From: Microcebus murinus
Taxonomy: Eukaryota > Chordata > Mammalia > Primates > Cheirogaleidae
Assembly (NCBI RefSeq): GCF_040939455.1
Contig: NC_134106.1
Span: forward strand, 79,057,001-79,121,000
DNA length: 64,000 nt
Reading direction: 5' to 3'
The notes beneath the pieces were generated by a model. The model ran no database searches and was not told where the DNA came from. It saw only the letters and a list, made by a program, of their open reading frames with translations. The stretch's first letter is position 1; each line of letters opens with the position of its first letter. Below are positions 1 to 12,200 of this stretch, one piece after another. The translations under genes were made by a program, and so were the position numbers.

Positions 1-960
1 TGAACTTTTCCTGCTCCATGACAGGCAGCTGAAGACCACTCCGCAGGCGGCTGGGAGTCAGAGGCTGGTGGTAGGCTGTCCTTGCTCACCTCAGCATATC
101 ACAGTGCAGTGGAGACAGCCAGATCAGCTCCTTGCATTCTCTTTTTGGCATCAGGGTCTGCAGGCCATGAGGCCAGACTCCACTCTACTCAGGCTGTTCG
201 CTGAGCAGTCTCAGAAAAAGCTGCTCAAGGCTGGAGGTGGCCAACCTGAAGTTTTCAGTAGGTGATCCTGTGGCATAAGAGTGCTTATGGATTGGGAAAC
301 TCTCTTCTGAACAACAGAAGTTAAGAGTTGGTTATTATTTTCAAACCCAATATGCCATTGGCTGATATGTGGGTGTTATTCTGGCCTTATGTTTGTGGTT
401 TGTTAATTACTCTCTGTCTTGAAATTTTTGCTATCTGTATCTTGATGCTATGTTTTCGGCCACATAAATGTCCCTGCTGACTAATTCTGTTACTGTTGGT
501 ACCTTTAACCAACTTATAAAACAATTCCATTTCTCATTGTAATTATAAGGTATTTGACATTAATTGACCTTGTATGAATGGAAATACCATAAACCTTGCT
601 TGCCTCCTCTATGTTTTGCATTTTCCCCAGAGTCTTTCTTCTTTTAATTTTAATATATATATTTTTTATTTTGGCTTATATACCAGGAGCCTAAAAGCTT
701 AGAGTTTATGTTTTACCTGCCATTTGCCCTTTAGAAAAGGATTTTTTTCCCCATTTACTTTTATTGTCTTAATTAACTTATTTGCCTTTTCTTCTGTTTT
801 TTTAGACTTTTCCTTATTGACATTTCTTGCTACTATGCTTGTTTTGATATTTCTATATGAATTACGTATAACTTCTTTAAAAGGTAGAAATCCTGTTTTA
901 GTTCCATTAGTCTTTTATTCTTTAAATCCGATCATTTTGAAACTTGTTAAAAAGTAAGTA
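1..960. other. No gene seen; AT-rich flank, possible old LINE remnant
   Basis: The first 280 bases are of mixed composition with no recognisable element. From about 600 to 960 the plus strand is T-rich, with a 77-codon open frame (724-957) made mostly of hydrophobic residues. This is what antisense A-rich LINE sequence gives by chance, so I do not call a gene. An antisense L1 or HAL1 fragment is possible but not shown. Confidence 0.35.
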
Positions 961-1990
961 ATACCTACTGTTCGAAACTTAGTAAAATGGACACTATGTT
1001 TAACAGCACTGCATCTGAAGTAGAACTACTAATGGCACAACATTTCCAGTAATTCCGGGAAGAGCTCACATGAACTGAATGTTTACCACTTGTGCCAGAG
1101 ACCTGGGCTGAGGGTTTCAAAGAATGACTGAGCATCAGGGGTGGGGAACCTGGGAATTCCCAGGCCAGTGGGGCACCAGTGGATAGAGCTGGAACCTGAA
1201 CTCTAGTCTGTGTGATTCCAGAGACCAACCTCTAACTCAGAGGGAGGCCCTTACAGTCCTGGAAGGAGTCCTGGAAGGAGCAGCTCTCCCAAAGTGGTCT
1301 TTGCACAGCCACCACAAGGATATTCAGAAGGTCCTGTTAGCCAGAGATAAATGATCTTGGAAAAAGGCCACTTGAATCCACTTAAAGCAGGGACCAAAAT
1401 GTGACACTCAACAGAGGAATAAGAAGTTTGATTGTGACTTTATCTTTAAAAATAGAGTGAAAATTATAAGAGTAAGTTTATCTTACATTTATTAAAATGT
1501 AGATTGTAATTGTAATTATGTAGGTGCTAATTCTTAAGCTAGAAAAGGAACAGACTGAGTACTATTTGGGTGGCTTTGTGATATAACATTCCTGACAAAA
1601 GAGTAGGGTAGCTCATCAGGACATCCTTTACACAGTTTTATGTCTCAAGCTTGAAGAAAGTGTTTTTTTATTTTAAAAAGATGCAAAAGATTCATTCATT
1701 TGCCTAATGCCTCTCTTAATCCTTTCGCATTAAAACCACTCTCTTTCTTTTGCAGTGTGTAAGCATTGGTTTTCCCTTCAGTTTTTAACTGGAGAAACTG
1801 CCAGACTGAACCAGGTAATAGTTTTACTTGTGATTTGAACAATTCTCCAACATCATGTTCATCTGCTCCATGAAATCCCACTATCTTTTGCAATATATAT
1901 CATTGGTATACATTGCATATCTACTGTATTGCATTGTCTTGTTCTGCTTATGCCTGACAAATGGGGAGGGGTGAACTGTACCAGCCTTGG
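961..1990. other. Unassigned non-coding sequence
   Basis: No repeat or gene is recognised. A short direct repeat of about 13 bases ('gtcctggaaggag') occurs twice in tandem at about 1256-1281. From 1440 on the sequence is AT-rich. Confidence 0.5.
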
Positions 1991-1994
1991 TCTC

Positions 1995-2470
1995 TGCAGG
2001 AAACAGATGGCATACTCATTCAGACTGCATAATTGAGGAGAGTTTAATAAAGAAACCTTAAAACATGTTGTTGGGCAGGGTTAAGGGAAACCAACAAAAG
2101 ATGCTGAAGGATATCTGGGTTGGCAACAGCAGGAAGTCATTACCAGCCACTGCCTCCCCCACCCCCTACCTGTGTGACCCAGAGAGCTGTAGCCAGAGGG
2201 GAGGACTGCCTCAAAGGAACTGTGACTTAGGTCACAGCCCATTTGCAATGACCCAGCTGAGAGGGAGCCGGGAGGGCAATTACCCTGATTTCTCTCTTCC
2301 TGTCTTCTGGTCTCCTGCCAGTAACTCCCATTGGCCAAGCCCAAATGGAACCAGAGAGAGCAAGGGAGCCCCTTGATTACATTGATAAAGTTCAGCCTCC
2401 CCGGACAAAAAGCAGAGTGGAAAGGGAGAAATTGGATATAGAGGGGCAAACAAAAATATCCATTATACTT
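1995..2470 (+). mobile_element. Ancient interspersed repeat, family uncertain (copy A)
   Basis: The segment starts near 'caggaaacagatggca', continues with an A/T-rich 'gaggagagtttaataaag' block, and ends in 'tggccaagcccaaatgga' and 'agcaagggagccccttga' blocks. The same motifs in the same order return at 24640-25060, so this is a dispersed repeat, not unique DNA. The pattern is familiar from a common old mammalian repeat, but I cannot name the family. Open frames on both strands (2065-2449) are incidental. Confidence 0.5.
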
Positions 2471-3348
2471 ACTTAAAACATGTTGATTTGTTGACTCAGT
2501 AGACTCCGAAGTTAAGTGGAAAGGGATGTTTGAATGGGAACAAACTTTATAGGTGCTTAATTTGTTATGGATCTTCTAATTTTATAACTTCCCCTTTCTA
2601 CATTACTTCATAACTGTAGCGAATAGGATAATGAATATTGGGTTAATATGATATCCAATAATTTCCCTTCTAAAGGAATGCAGAAGAAAGTTTCCCTTCT
2701 ATTTTGAAGAGAGAAGAAATAGAATAAAGGGTAAATGGAACTTCTGTGTTTGGGGATATGTTTGTATATGCATATACACATACAGAAAAATGTCCCCTGT
2801 ATGGCATGAGTGAATTTACTGAGATAGCTAGCAATAATGGATGTTTGATCGCTAGAAAATACTTTTTGGCATTTGAAGCCAAGAAGCCATATTTAAGCTA
2901 TTAAGCCTTAACTTAACCACCAGTTTCATAATATTGCCCAACTTACAAGGTTTAATGAGCAAAATGGAAATTTCAGAAAGGAATTAAGTATGACATCACT
3001 CCGTGTTGTATCATACTTTCAGTGGTTTTCAGAAAAAAAGTTAACTTCTGATTCCTTGTTAAGTCCATCAGATCTGAAATGAATGTCATGTATAATAGAA
3101 TAGTGATCAAAATCTATTTGGTTTTATATATTCAGGGTAATTTCCCTGTTTTTGAACATTGTGATGGTTAATGCAAGACAAATGACAGCAATAGAAGCAA
3201 AATACATCATCCTGATAAAAAGCTTAGTCCAAGGTACACTCTCAAAGAAAACCACTTGTTTGTAGCTGGTGAGTCACTCACTGATTTTCCAGATGTAGCT
3301 TATTAGTACCTACCCAACTAGGAAACAGACCACTCAGTAGTGTAAAAG
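2471..3348. other. Unassigned AT-rich sequence
   Basis: No gene, no recognised repeat. Short open frames only. Confidence 0.5.
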
Positions 3349-3549
3349 CAGTGGTCCCCAACCTTTTTGGCACCAGGGACTATTTTCGTGGAAGACAGTT
3401 TTTCCACAGACGGGCTTTGGGGGGGAGGGAGGGAGGGTTTCGGGATGATTCAAGCACATTGCATTTATTGTGCACTTTATTTCTATTATTATTACATTAT
3501 AATATATAATGAAATAATTATGGAACTCGCCATAGGTTGGGGACCCCTG
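3349..3549. mobile_element. hAT-family miniature element (MER30/Charlie-like), 201 bp
   Basis: The left end 'cagtggtccccaacc' and the right end 'ggttggggacccctg' are imperfect terminal inverted repeats of about 15 bases, typical of non-autonomous hAT elements of the Charlie group. The flanks carry the target duplication: 'gtgtaaaag' at 3340-3348 and 'gtgtaaag' at 3550-3557, one base different in length. Inside are a G-rich stretch at 3418-3437 and an AT-rich core. It has no coding capacity; the 62-codon frame across it is incidental. Ends and duplication are seen directly. The family name is from memory. Confidence 0.8.
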
Positions 3550-3734
3550 GTGTAAAGGATTCTTTTGTATTTAACACCCCTTCAACAGTCATGGGGATCT
3601 CCCTGAGGCTGACTATGGCCCATGGCCCAAAGTCCTGATGCATTCTTAGCCTGTCATCTCTGGAGTCTCCTTGTCTTCTCTGCTTGTTGGCATGCAGCCA
3701 GATCCTGGTGCATCGGCACTAGTCTAAGCTATCA

Positions 3735-4130
3735 GTCTTAGTTTGGGCTCACCCAGAAGTAGGCTCTGAGACAAGGATTCCAGGGAAAATAGCTTCTTTG
3801 GGAGGTAAAGCAAATACCAGTAGGAGAGTTGGGGAGAGAAACAGGGAAGGGAAAGCAGCCCCAAAGGGGGTATTATCAAGCCACTTTGGCCAACTGGAAC
3901 TTAACCTTCTGGGAAAATAGCTCAGAAACCAGTGTAGAGCACACAACTCAGGGGTTGAGGGCTGGAGTATTTATGTACCAACTCTATTGATCGAAGGCTG
4001 TTTGCTGGGGGCATTAACACTCTGGCACTTCCAGTCTGCCACAGATTAATGCAAAGTGGGATTTGGAGGTCAGAGAAAACCCTCAGGCAAAGAAGTTCAG
4101 GTACTGGCAGTTAGAAGTCAGCTTGACACC
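3735..4130. mobile_element. Probable ancient interspersed repeat, family uncertain
   Basis: The opening 'gctcacccagaagtagg' and 'tgagacaaggattcc' blocks, followed by 'gggagagaaacaggga', are familiar from a widespread old mammalian repeat. I cannot name it and the right boundary is a guess. 4130-4637 beyond it shows no gene. Confidence 0.4.
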
Positions 4131-4637
4131 CTCTAAGGCAGTTACTTAAGGTCAGGGATGGGGCAGAACATCTACCACATCTGCTGCACCATGGCTCTCT
4201 CTCCAGAGCATCACTGACTCTCTATCACCACCAACTCAGGGGAATTATTTATTTGACCACTACTCTTTCCACCCTGCTTCCCTCAAAAAAATTTTTGAGG
4301 TCTCAAATTCTCTAAGCTCCCCTACAGCACTAGGCTTTGGAAACACCAAAGTCAGAGACTTACTAATCCTCTTTGCCTCTCTATTCTATCATGTTCTCAC
4401 ATGGGACAACGGATATAGAACAAACTATTTGTGTAGATGGACAAAAGCAAAAGGTGAAGATACCGGAAGGCTTGCTATCTCAAAAGTTTATCCTTTCATA
4501 GAATCCACTGTTCTTATTACCAACATAACCATTAATTATTTCATTACTATAAGCACAATAGAGAATATTATCATGAAAACATGCAAGACACTAATATTAG
4601 TAAGTGTGAAGAACTACAGTCAAATTTTTAAAAAATG

Positions 4638-4966
<329 letters not shown>

Positions 4967-4974
4967 TCATAATT

Positions 4975-5205
4975 CAAACTTTTTTTAAATTAAATTTCAA
5001 CAGGATATTTCTTTTCACGATATGGTAGAATGACTTATAGTAGACTAATGTAATGCTTCCGCTGCAAACAAATAGAAAAGCTAGAATAAATACAAGATAA
5101 ACGTGTTTGAGGGCATAGCACGATGCTGGCACAGGTGCCAGGACTTGAGAGACCAAAGTCCTAGAGAAAAGGGAAGCTCATTGAGGAGAACTCAACCATT
5201 TTCAT
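4975..5205 (+). mobile_element. Possible L1 fragment (5' part, sense)
   Basis: 'gcttccgctgcaaacaaatagaaaagctagaataaatac' type sequence resembles old L1 5' regions, and a sense L1 begins soon after at about 5385. Boundaries and assignment are weak. Confidence 0.35.
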
Positions 5206-5209
5206 TCTA

Positions 5210-5300
5210 CTCTTCCTCTTAGCATATTTTGGACTGTGGTTGACCACGGGTAACTGAAACTGCAAAAAGTGAAATCGTAGAGAACAGGGAATACTGTATG
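5210..5300 (+). mobile_element. Tigger/MER2-like DNA transposon end (fragment)
   Basis: 'ttgaccacgggtaactgaaa' followed by a 'tgcaaaaagtgaaatc' block and a final 'atactgta' resembles the right end of TcMar-Tigger elements such as MER2. Only about 90 bases are recognisable. No coding sequence. Confidence 0.45.
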
Positions 5301-5384
5301 TAGAAGGAGACTGTATGACAGCAATAGCACCAAAGCCCAGAAGGGAAAAGTGGAAATAATCTGTTGTATGATTCTTAAACTATA

Positions 5385-6735
5385 TGTAAAGTGCTTTATA
5401 ATGTCATTTGAGGGTGGATTATGTTAAGTAAAAGTTGTCTACTATAAACCCTAAAGCATCCATTAAAATAACACAAAAAGGAGTTATAGCTGATAATCAA
5501 TAAAAAAGATAAAATTAAATTATAAAATAAACTCAACCCAAAAGAAGGCAGAAAAAGAGAGAAAAAGAACAAATAATAAATTGATAAATAGAAAACAAAT
5601 GGCAAGATGATGGAGTGAAATACAATCATATCAATAATCACATTCAGTGGTCCAAATGTCTCAATTTGAAGGCAAATATTGTCAGGTAGTAATGCAAAAT
5701 TAAAATCCAAGTGCCACCTATAAGAAATCTAATGGAAATATAAAGACACAAATAGGTTAAAAGTAAAAAAAATGTAAGCAGATATACCATGCTAACACCA
5801 ATAAAAAGAAAGCTTGAATGGGGTATATTAGTATCAGGTAAAGTTGATTACAAAGCAAAAAATAAAAAAAAAAATTATCCAGGGACAAAGAGTGTCATAT
5901 ATAATAATTAAAAGATCAATTCATCAAGAGGATATACAATTCTAACATTTAGATGTCTAAAATAGACTTTCAGAATACATGAAGCAAAAATTGAAAGAAC
6001 TATAAGGATAAATAGAGAAATCCCCAATTATAGTAGATTTCACCACCCATGTGTCCTAGATTGAGAGAACCAGTATATATAGAATCAGTGGACAGAGGAG
6101 ACTTGAACAACCCTTCGAATGTACCTGACATCACTGACATTTATAGAACACTCCACCCCACAATAGCAGAATGCACATTTTTTTCAGGTGTACACAGAAT
6201 ATTTACCAAGGTAGATCATATTTTGGGCCATAAAAATATTCTCAAGAATTTAAAAATGGATCAACTCATATAAAGTATTGCTCTCTACAATGGCATTAAA
6301 TCAGAAATAAATAACAAAAATCCCTAGAAAAATCTCCAAATATTGAGAAACTAAACAATAGACTTTTAGATAATCTATGGATCTGAGAAAAACAATCGAA
6401 AGGGAAATTAGAAAGTATTCTAAATTGAATGAAAATGAAAACACAACCTATCAAAATGTGTGCGACGCAGCTAAATCTGTATTTAAAAGGAACTTTATAG
6501 CTCCAAACACCTACATTAGAAAAGAAAAATATATTTCAAATTGAAGACCAACCTTAAGAAACTAAAGTAAGAGGAGCTAATGAAAGCTAAAGTAAGCAGA
6601 AGAAAGGAAATATCAAAAATAAAGATCAAAGCAGAAATCAATACAATAGAAAACAGAAAACAATCAAGAAATGTCATTGAAACAAAACACTGGTTCTTTG
6701 AGATTAATTAATCTGATGAACCTCTAGTTAAATGG
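5385..6735 (+). mobile_element. L1 LINE relic: ORF1/ORF2 junction and endonuclease region
   Basis: Sense L1 of an old (L1M-class) type. The inter-ORF region is followed by ORF2 endonuclease sequence. A 74-codon open piece at 6049-6273 contains 'YRTLHPT', 'ECTFFSGVH' and 'KVDHILGHK', matching the L1 endonuclease motif order. Frameshifts and stops on both sides leave it without function. The same L1 region recurs in another copy at 62400-63440. It breaks off near 6735, where an antisense L1 piece follows. Confidence 0.8.
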
Positions 6736-6879
6736 CTTCACTGTGGTTTTTACCAAACATTTGTTTCCAGGTTATTATCTTCTAATATACAGTTTGTGTG
6801 TTACATACATTGTTTCCTTTCTCACCCAATTGCCCTCATTCTTGTCCAAGCTGTCAAGAGCTTAACTTTTATTTATTTA

Positions 6880-7497
6880 TTTTTTTTACAAATCACAGCT
6901 GGGAAATTGACACTGATAAAATCCATTGACCTTGTTCAGATTTTATGTTTTGCATGCCCTCATTTTTATGTATGTGTGTGTGTTTAGTTTTTTATAATTT
7001 TATCATGCCTGGATTTCCGTGATCGTCACCACAATCCAGATTCAGTACAGTTCAGATGCAAAGTGCCCTCATGCTACTCTTATATAACTATAGCCACCTT
7101 TCTCTTATTGCCATCCCCTGCTCCCATCTCCAATCCTTGGCAACAACCTCTCTCTTCTACTCTATAATTTTATCAATTCAACAAAGTTATATAAAGGGAA
7201 TAAGACAGGGATTGGTCTTTTTCACCCTGCATAATTCCTGGAGACCCATTCAAGTTGTTGCACATACTAATATTTCATTCCTATTCACTGTTGAGTAGAT
7301 TTCTATGGGATGGCTGTACCATAGTTTGTTTAAACACTTGCCTGTTGAAGGACATTTGGGCTTTTTCCATTTTTTAGCTATTATGAATAAAGCTGCTATA
7401 GACATTTCTGTACAGGTTTTTACGTGGACGTAAGTTTTCATTTCTCTGGGATAAATGCTAAAGAGTGCAATTGCTGGGCCACATAGTAATCACATGT
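6880..7497 (-). mobile_element. L1 LINE 3' region, antisense (old L1ME-type)
   Basis: Read on the plus strand this shows the usual antisense L1 3' order: 'ttcagatttta', 'tttagtt...tataattttatca', a 'caccacaatccag' block, then 'gaaggacatttgggctttttcc' and 'aataaagctgct'. 6740-6880 between the two L1 pieces is T-rich and probably belongs to the same copy. No intact frame. Confidence 0.75.
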
Positions 7498-7700
7498 TTA
7501 GTTCTAAACATAAAACCTAAAACTATAAATTTCTAGAGGAAAATACAATGAAAATGTTTGTGACCTTAGGTTAGATAACAAATTTTTAGATACAACATCA
7601 AAATCAGGATCCATAAAAAGAAAGTATTGATAAATTGTACATGATCAAAATTGAGAAGTTTTGCTTTTCAAAATATACTTTTAAGAGAATGAAAAGTAAA
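7498..7700 (+). mobile_element. L1 LINE relic, sense (left part of split copy)
   Basis: Sense L1 ORF2 3' sequence ('tctagaggaaaatac', 'ttgcttttcaaaatatac', 'ttaagagaatgaaaag'). It stops at 7700 and resumes at 8047, where a younger L1 end was inserted. Confidence 0.8.
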
Positions 7701-8046
7701 AAGTAGAATAGAAGATACCAGGGGCTGGGAAGAGTAAGGGGAAGGGAAGGATAGAGAGAGATTTATTAAAGGATACAAAATTACAGCTAGATAAGAGGAA
7801 TAAGTTCTAGTGTTCTATACCACTGTAGGATGACTATAGTTAATAATATATTATATAGTCTCAAATAACTAGAAGGAGGATATTGAATACTCCCAATACA
7901 AGAAGTGATAAATATTTAAGATAATGAATATGCTAATTACCCTGACCTGATCACTATAGATTATATGCATTGAAACATCATGTACCCCATGAATGTGCAC
8001 AATTATTTATCAATTTTAAAAATCTGTTTAAAAATTTAAATATAGC
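7701..8046 (+). mobile_element. Truncated L1 3' end inserted in an older L1
   Basis: A 346-bp L1 3' UTR fragment ('agataccaggggctggg', 'gactatagttaataat', 'catgtaccccatgaatgtg') with a short A/T-rich tail. It is bounded by a perfect 12-bp target duplication, 'atgaaaagtaaa', at 7689-7700 and 8047-8058. Removing it and one duplicate restores continuous L1 sequence in the host copy. This is a textbook 5'-truncated L1 insertion. Confidence 0.88.
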
Positions 8047-9030
8047 ATGAAAAGTAAACCACAGACTCGTAGAAAATACTTGCAAGTCCCATTTCTGATT
8101 AAAGACTTGGATCCAGAATATATAAAGAACTCTTAAAACTTAACAATAAAGAAAAAAACAATCTGATATAAAATAGGCAAAGATTTGAACTGACACTTTA
8201 CCAAAGATGATATACAGATGCCAAATAAATACATGAAACGTGCACGATATTATTAATTTGGGAAATGCTAATTAAAACCACAATGAGCTATCACTATACA
8301 TAGATTAGAATGTCTCAAATTAAAATGTCTGAACATACCAAGGTTTGCAAAGGATGAGGAGCAACTCCAATTCTCATACACCATTGCTGGAATGTAAAAG
8401 GGCTCAACTCCTTTGAAAAACAGTTTAGAAGATTTTTGAAAAGTTAAACACATACCTACCATGTGGCCTAGCCATTCTACTCCTAGATAGACAAGAAGAA
8501 AAAAGAAAACACATGTCCTCATCAAGACTTGTACACAAATACCCACAGCAGCCTTATTTTAATAGCCCCAAATAGGAAATGACCTAAAGGTACATCAAGA
8601 GGTGATGGGTGGAGTGAGCTGTGGTGTGTCTGTACAATGTAATATTGCTCAGCTTTAAAAAACCAGAATTATCATATGTGGCACAATGCAAATGGATCTC
8701 CAAAGTAATTATGCTGGGTGAAAGAAGAAAGGCAAAAAAAAGAATAGATATATGATTTCACTTATATTAAATTTTGACCAAATGCGAATCATGTAAAGTG
8801 ATATAAGCTGAGGGATGAGGAGTGGGGAGGGCAGGAGGAAGTGGCAGAGAGGGGAGTGAGGAGTCGTTTGGAAATGCTGGGTATTTCCATGACTTTGGTT
8901 GTGGTGATGAGTGACAGTCTCGAGGGTGTATACATATGTTTGAATTTATGAAATTATTTACTTTAAGTATGTGTGGTTTCTTGTCTGTCAACTCACCTCA
9001 ATAAAGCTGTTTAGTAATTTAAATAAAGTT
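8047..9030 (+). mobile_element. L1 LINE relic, sense (right part, ORF2 end and 3' UTR)
   Basis: Continues the copy interrupted at 7700: 'taggcaaagatttgaactg', 'accacaatgagctatcact', 'gcagccttattttaatagc', 'tgatttcacttatat'. It ends around 9030 after an L1ME-type 3' UTR. Many stops. Confidence 0.82.
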
Positions 9031-11170
9031 TTTCTGCAAAGAAATCTTCAGGCGTAGGTGTAGTCACTGCTGGATACTTCTAAACACTAAGGAGGAAATA
9101 ACACTGGTCTTACACAAACTCCTCTAGAGAGCAGACGGAAAAGAAATACTTCCCAATTTGCTCTATGAGGCCAGCATTTCCTTGATAGCAAAACCAGACA
9201 AAATAAGACGATACAGAAAAAGAAAAATTGCCAGCTGTTCTCTCTTATGATGCAAAATCCTTAAGAAAATATCAGCAAATTGCATCCTGCAATTTATAAA
9301 AAGTGTAATATAACACAAAAAGTTGGGTTTATTCCAGTAATGCAATGTTAATTTAACATTTGAAAAATCATTTGATGTAATACACCATGTTATCAGAACA
9401 GATGTGAAAAATCATATTATTTAATATTATTTTAACAGATTTATAAAAAGCATATGACTAAATCCAACACTTACTTATATTTTAAAAAGGCAGTTAGCAA
9501 ACTAGAAATAAAAGGGAGCTTCCTTAGTATGATAGAACATTTTTTAAAATTCTATGACAAACATCATACTTAATGGTAACATAGTAAAAGCTTTCACCCT
9601 TGTGATCAGGAATGGAACAAGGATGCTATCACTGCTTCTGTTCAATATTATGCTATGTGATATGGCCAATTGCTGAAGGTTGAAAAAAAAAGTTACAGGA
9701 ATTGAAAAGAAATAATCAAACTGTTATTCTTCACAGCAACATGATTGCATATGTAGAAAATATCCTATAAACTCTTAGAATTAATGATGAATTTAGTAAG
9801 AATACTGAATACAGAGCCAACCTACAACAATCAATTGCATTTCTATATATCAGGAACAATCACAAAATAAAATTTTAAGAAGATACCATTTAAAAGAGCA
9901 TCAACAAACATTGTATAACTATGAATGAATTTAGTGAAAGTTGTATAATTCCTCTACATTGAAAATTACAAGACAGTATACAGAGAAATTAAAGAAGACC
10001 TAAAATAAATGGCAAATATACTATATTAACTTTTTACTATAAATATATAGTATACTATATTAGCTGTAGTTAAATAGTTACTATATTAACTATAAAAATC
10101 TCATTTCTCCTCAAGTTGATCTATTGATTCAATACATTTATATGGGGATGCAAGGGCCAAGATGAGTCAAGACACTCTTGAAGAATAAGAAGAAAGCTGA
10201 AGTTATTATTTAACCATGGCTGAGTTCCTATAGAACACAATGGAGAGTCCAGAAACAGACTTGCACATACACTGTCATTGATTTATTACAAAGGTGACAC
10301 TGCAGCTCAGTGGGGACATTTTTTTTCTCAAAAACAGTGCTGGACCAATTGGATATTCATAAAGAACAAAAACCTCAATATCTATCTCACACCAGACAAA
10401 GAAACAAATTCCAGATGAATTGTAGATCTATATTTGAAGAGTAAACAATAAAACTTCTAGAGGAAAACATTAGAGAAAAATCATTGTGACGCAGGATTAG
10501 GCAAAAGTTTCCTACTAAATAGGATACAAAAAGCATCAACTATAAAGGAAAATTGATAAGTTAGACCATGTTAAAATTAAGAATTTCTGTTCCTCAAAGG
10601 ATGCCACTAGGGAGTTAAGATACAAATCACTGAGTGGAGCAAGGTATTTGCAATTCATGTCTAACAGAGAATTTGATAAAGAACTCACACCAGTAAATGA
10701 GAAAAATACAGACAACCCTTGGGCAAAACATGTGAGCAGCTATATCACAAAGGGAATAAGCAAATGTTCAATATTTATATGAAAAAGTATAGCACCAAGA
10801 GGCATCAGGTGACTACAAACCAAAACCACCAGGAGCCACTAATACATGTACAACAAAATGATTAAAATTTAAAAAGACAGATAATACCAAGTGTTGGCAA
10901 GGATATTGAGCAACTGAATCCTCAATCACTGCTGATGAGTGTAAAAACTTGTACAACTGTTTGTACAACACCAAATATCTGCATACTTTAGCCCCAATAA
11001 TTCCACTCCTCGGTATATCCACATCAGAAATGTGTACACACATACACAAAAATGCACGTGCAAAAATATTTACAGCAGCATTACTAATGAACGCTGAAAT
11101 GACAAACAAGCCAGATACGCCTCAGCAGTAGAATGGATCAATAAATTGTGGTACAGTCATACAACAAAAT
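9031..11170 (+). mobile_element. L1 LINE relic, sense: ORF2 reverse transcriptase to C-terminus
   Basis: A long old L1 copy with RT-domain sequence followed by the C-terminal ORF2 region ('cttctgttcaatatt', 'ttctatatatcaggaac', 'aacatgtgagcagc'). Stops and indels throughout. At 10015-10100 local AT-rich reduplication of 'tactatatta' occurs three times, a slippage feature inside the element. Ends near 11170. Confidence 0.8.
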
Positions 11171-11175
11171 ACACT

Positions 11176-11328
11176 ACAGTCAGCAAATGTTTTTTGTCAA
11201 TGGCCAGATAGTAAATATTTTTGGTTTTGCAGGCTGCATATTATCTCTGTTGCATATTCTTCTTTATGTTTTTACAAACTTTTACAAAGGAAAAGCCATT
11301 CTTAGCTGTGAGTCATGAGAAAACAGGC
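11176..11328. mobile_element. hAT-Charlie non-autonomous fragment
   Basis: Begins 'cagtcagcaaatg' and contains 'ggccagatagtaaatattt', the signature of a common Charlie-group miniature element. The right end is lost where an antisense L1 begins, so this is a truncated copy. Confidence 0.65.
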
Positions 11329-11329
11329 C

Positions 11330-11625
11330 AGAATAGTGTTCACTGTACCCAATAGTTAAGTTTTTATCCCTCACTCCCCCTTCCGCACTGCCCCTAGCTT
11401 GGTTTCCAATGTCCTTTACATTTCTTTGTGCCCGTGTGTACCCACTCTTTAGCTTATTAGTGAGAACATGTGGTGTTTGGTTTTCCATTCCTGAGATACT
11501 TCACTTAGGATAATGGTCTCCAGTTCCATCCCAGTTGCTGCAAAAGACATTTTACATTCCTTTTTATGGCTGAGTAGTACTCCTTGGTATATATATATGT
11601 GTGTGTGTGTTTGTGTGTGTGTGTA

Positions 11626-11692
<67 letters not shown>

Positions 11693-12200
11693 CATTTTCT
11701 TTATCTACTCTTGAATTGAAGGGCACTTAAATTGATTCCACATCTTTGCAATTGTGAATTGTGCTGTGATCCACCTTCAAGTAAAGGTGGGTTTTTTTGG
11801 GTTTTGTTTTTGTTTTTTTATAAAATGACTTCTTTTCCTTTGAGTAGGTATCCAGTAGTGGGATTGCTGGATGAAATGGTAGGTCTACATTTATTTCTTT
11901 GAGGTATCTCCATACTGTTTTCCACAGAGCTTGTACTAAGTTGCAGTCCCACGAACAGTGTACAAATGTTCTTTTCTCTCTGCATCCATGCCAGTGTTTT
12001 TTGACTTTTTAATAATGGCCATTCTGACAGGGATAAAATGGTATCACACTGTGGTTCTAACTTGCATTTCCCTGATGATTAGTGATGTTGAGCATTTTTT
12101 TCATATGTTTGGTGGCCATTTGTCTGTCTTCTTTTGAAAAACTTCTGTTTATATCTTTTGCCCACTTTTGACGTTGCTTTTTTTCTTGCTGGTTTAATTA
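11330..12200 (-). mobile_element. L1 LINE 3' end, antisense
   Basis: The plus strand shows the antisense L1 3' UTR ('cactgtacccaatagttaag', 'gagaacatgtggtgttt', 'ataatggtctccagttcca') followed by the ORF2 C-terminal region ('ttgcatttccctgatgatt'). Interrupted by a TA/TG microsatellite at 11588-11690 at the position where L1 has a short 'tatata' stretch, plus a small T/G-rich insertion near 11790-11820. 5'-truncated. Confidence 0.88.
11588..11690. repeat. Composite (TA)n(TG)n(TA)n microsatellite
   Basis: Alternating TA, then TG with a few interruptions, then about 20 TA units. It grew inside the antisense L1. The 68- and 73-codon frames on opposite strands across it are products of the repeat. 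Likely polymorphic in length. Confidence 0.95.
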
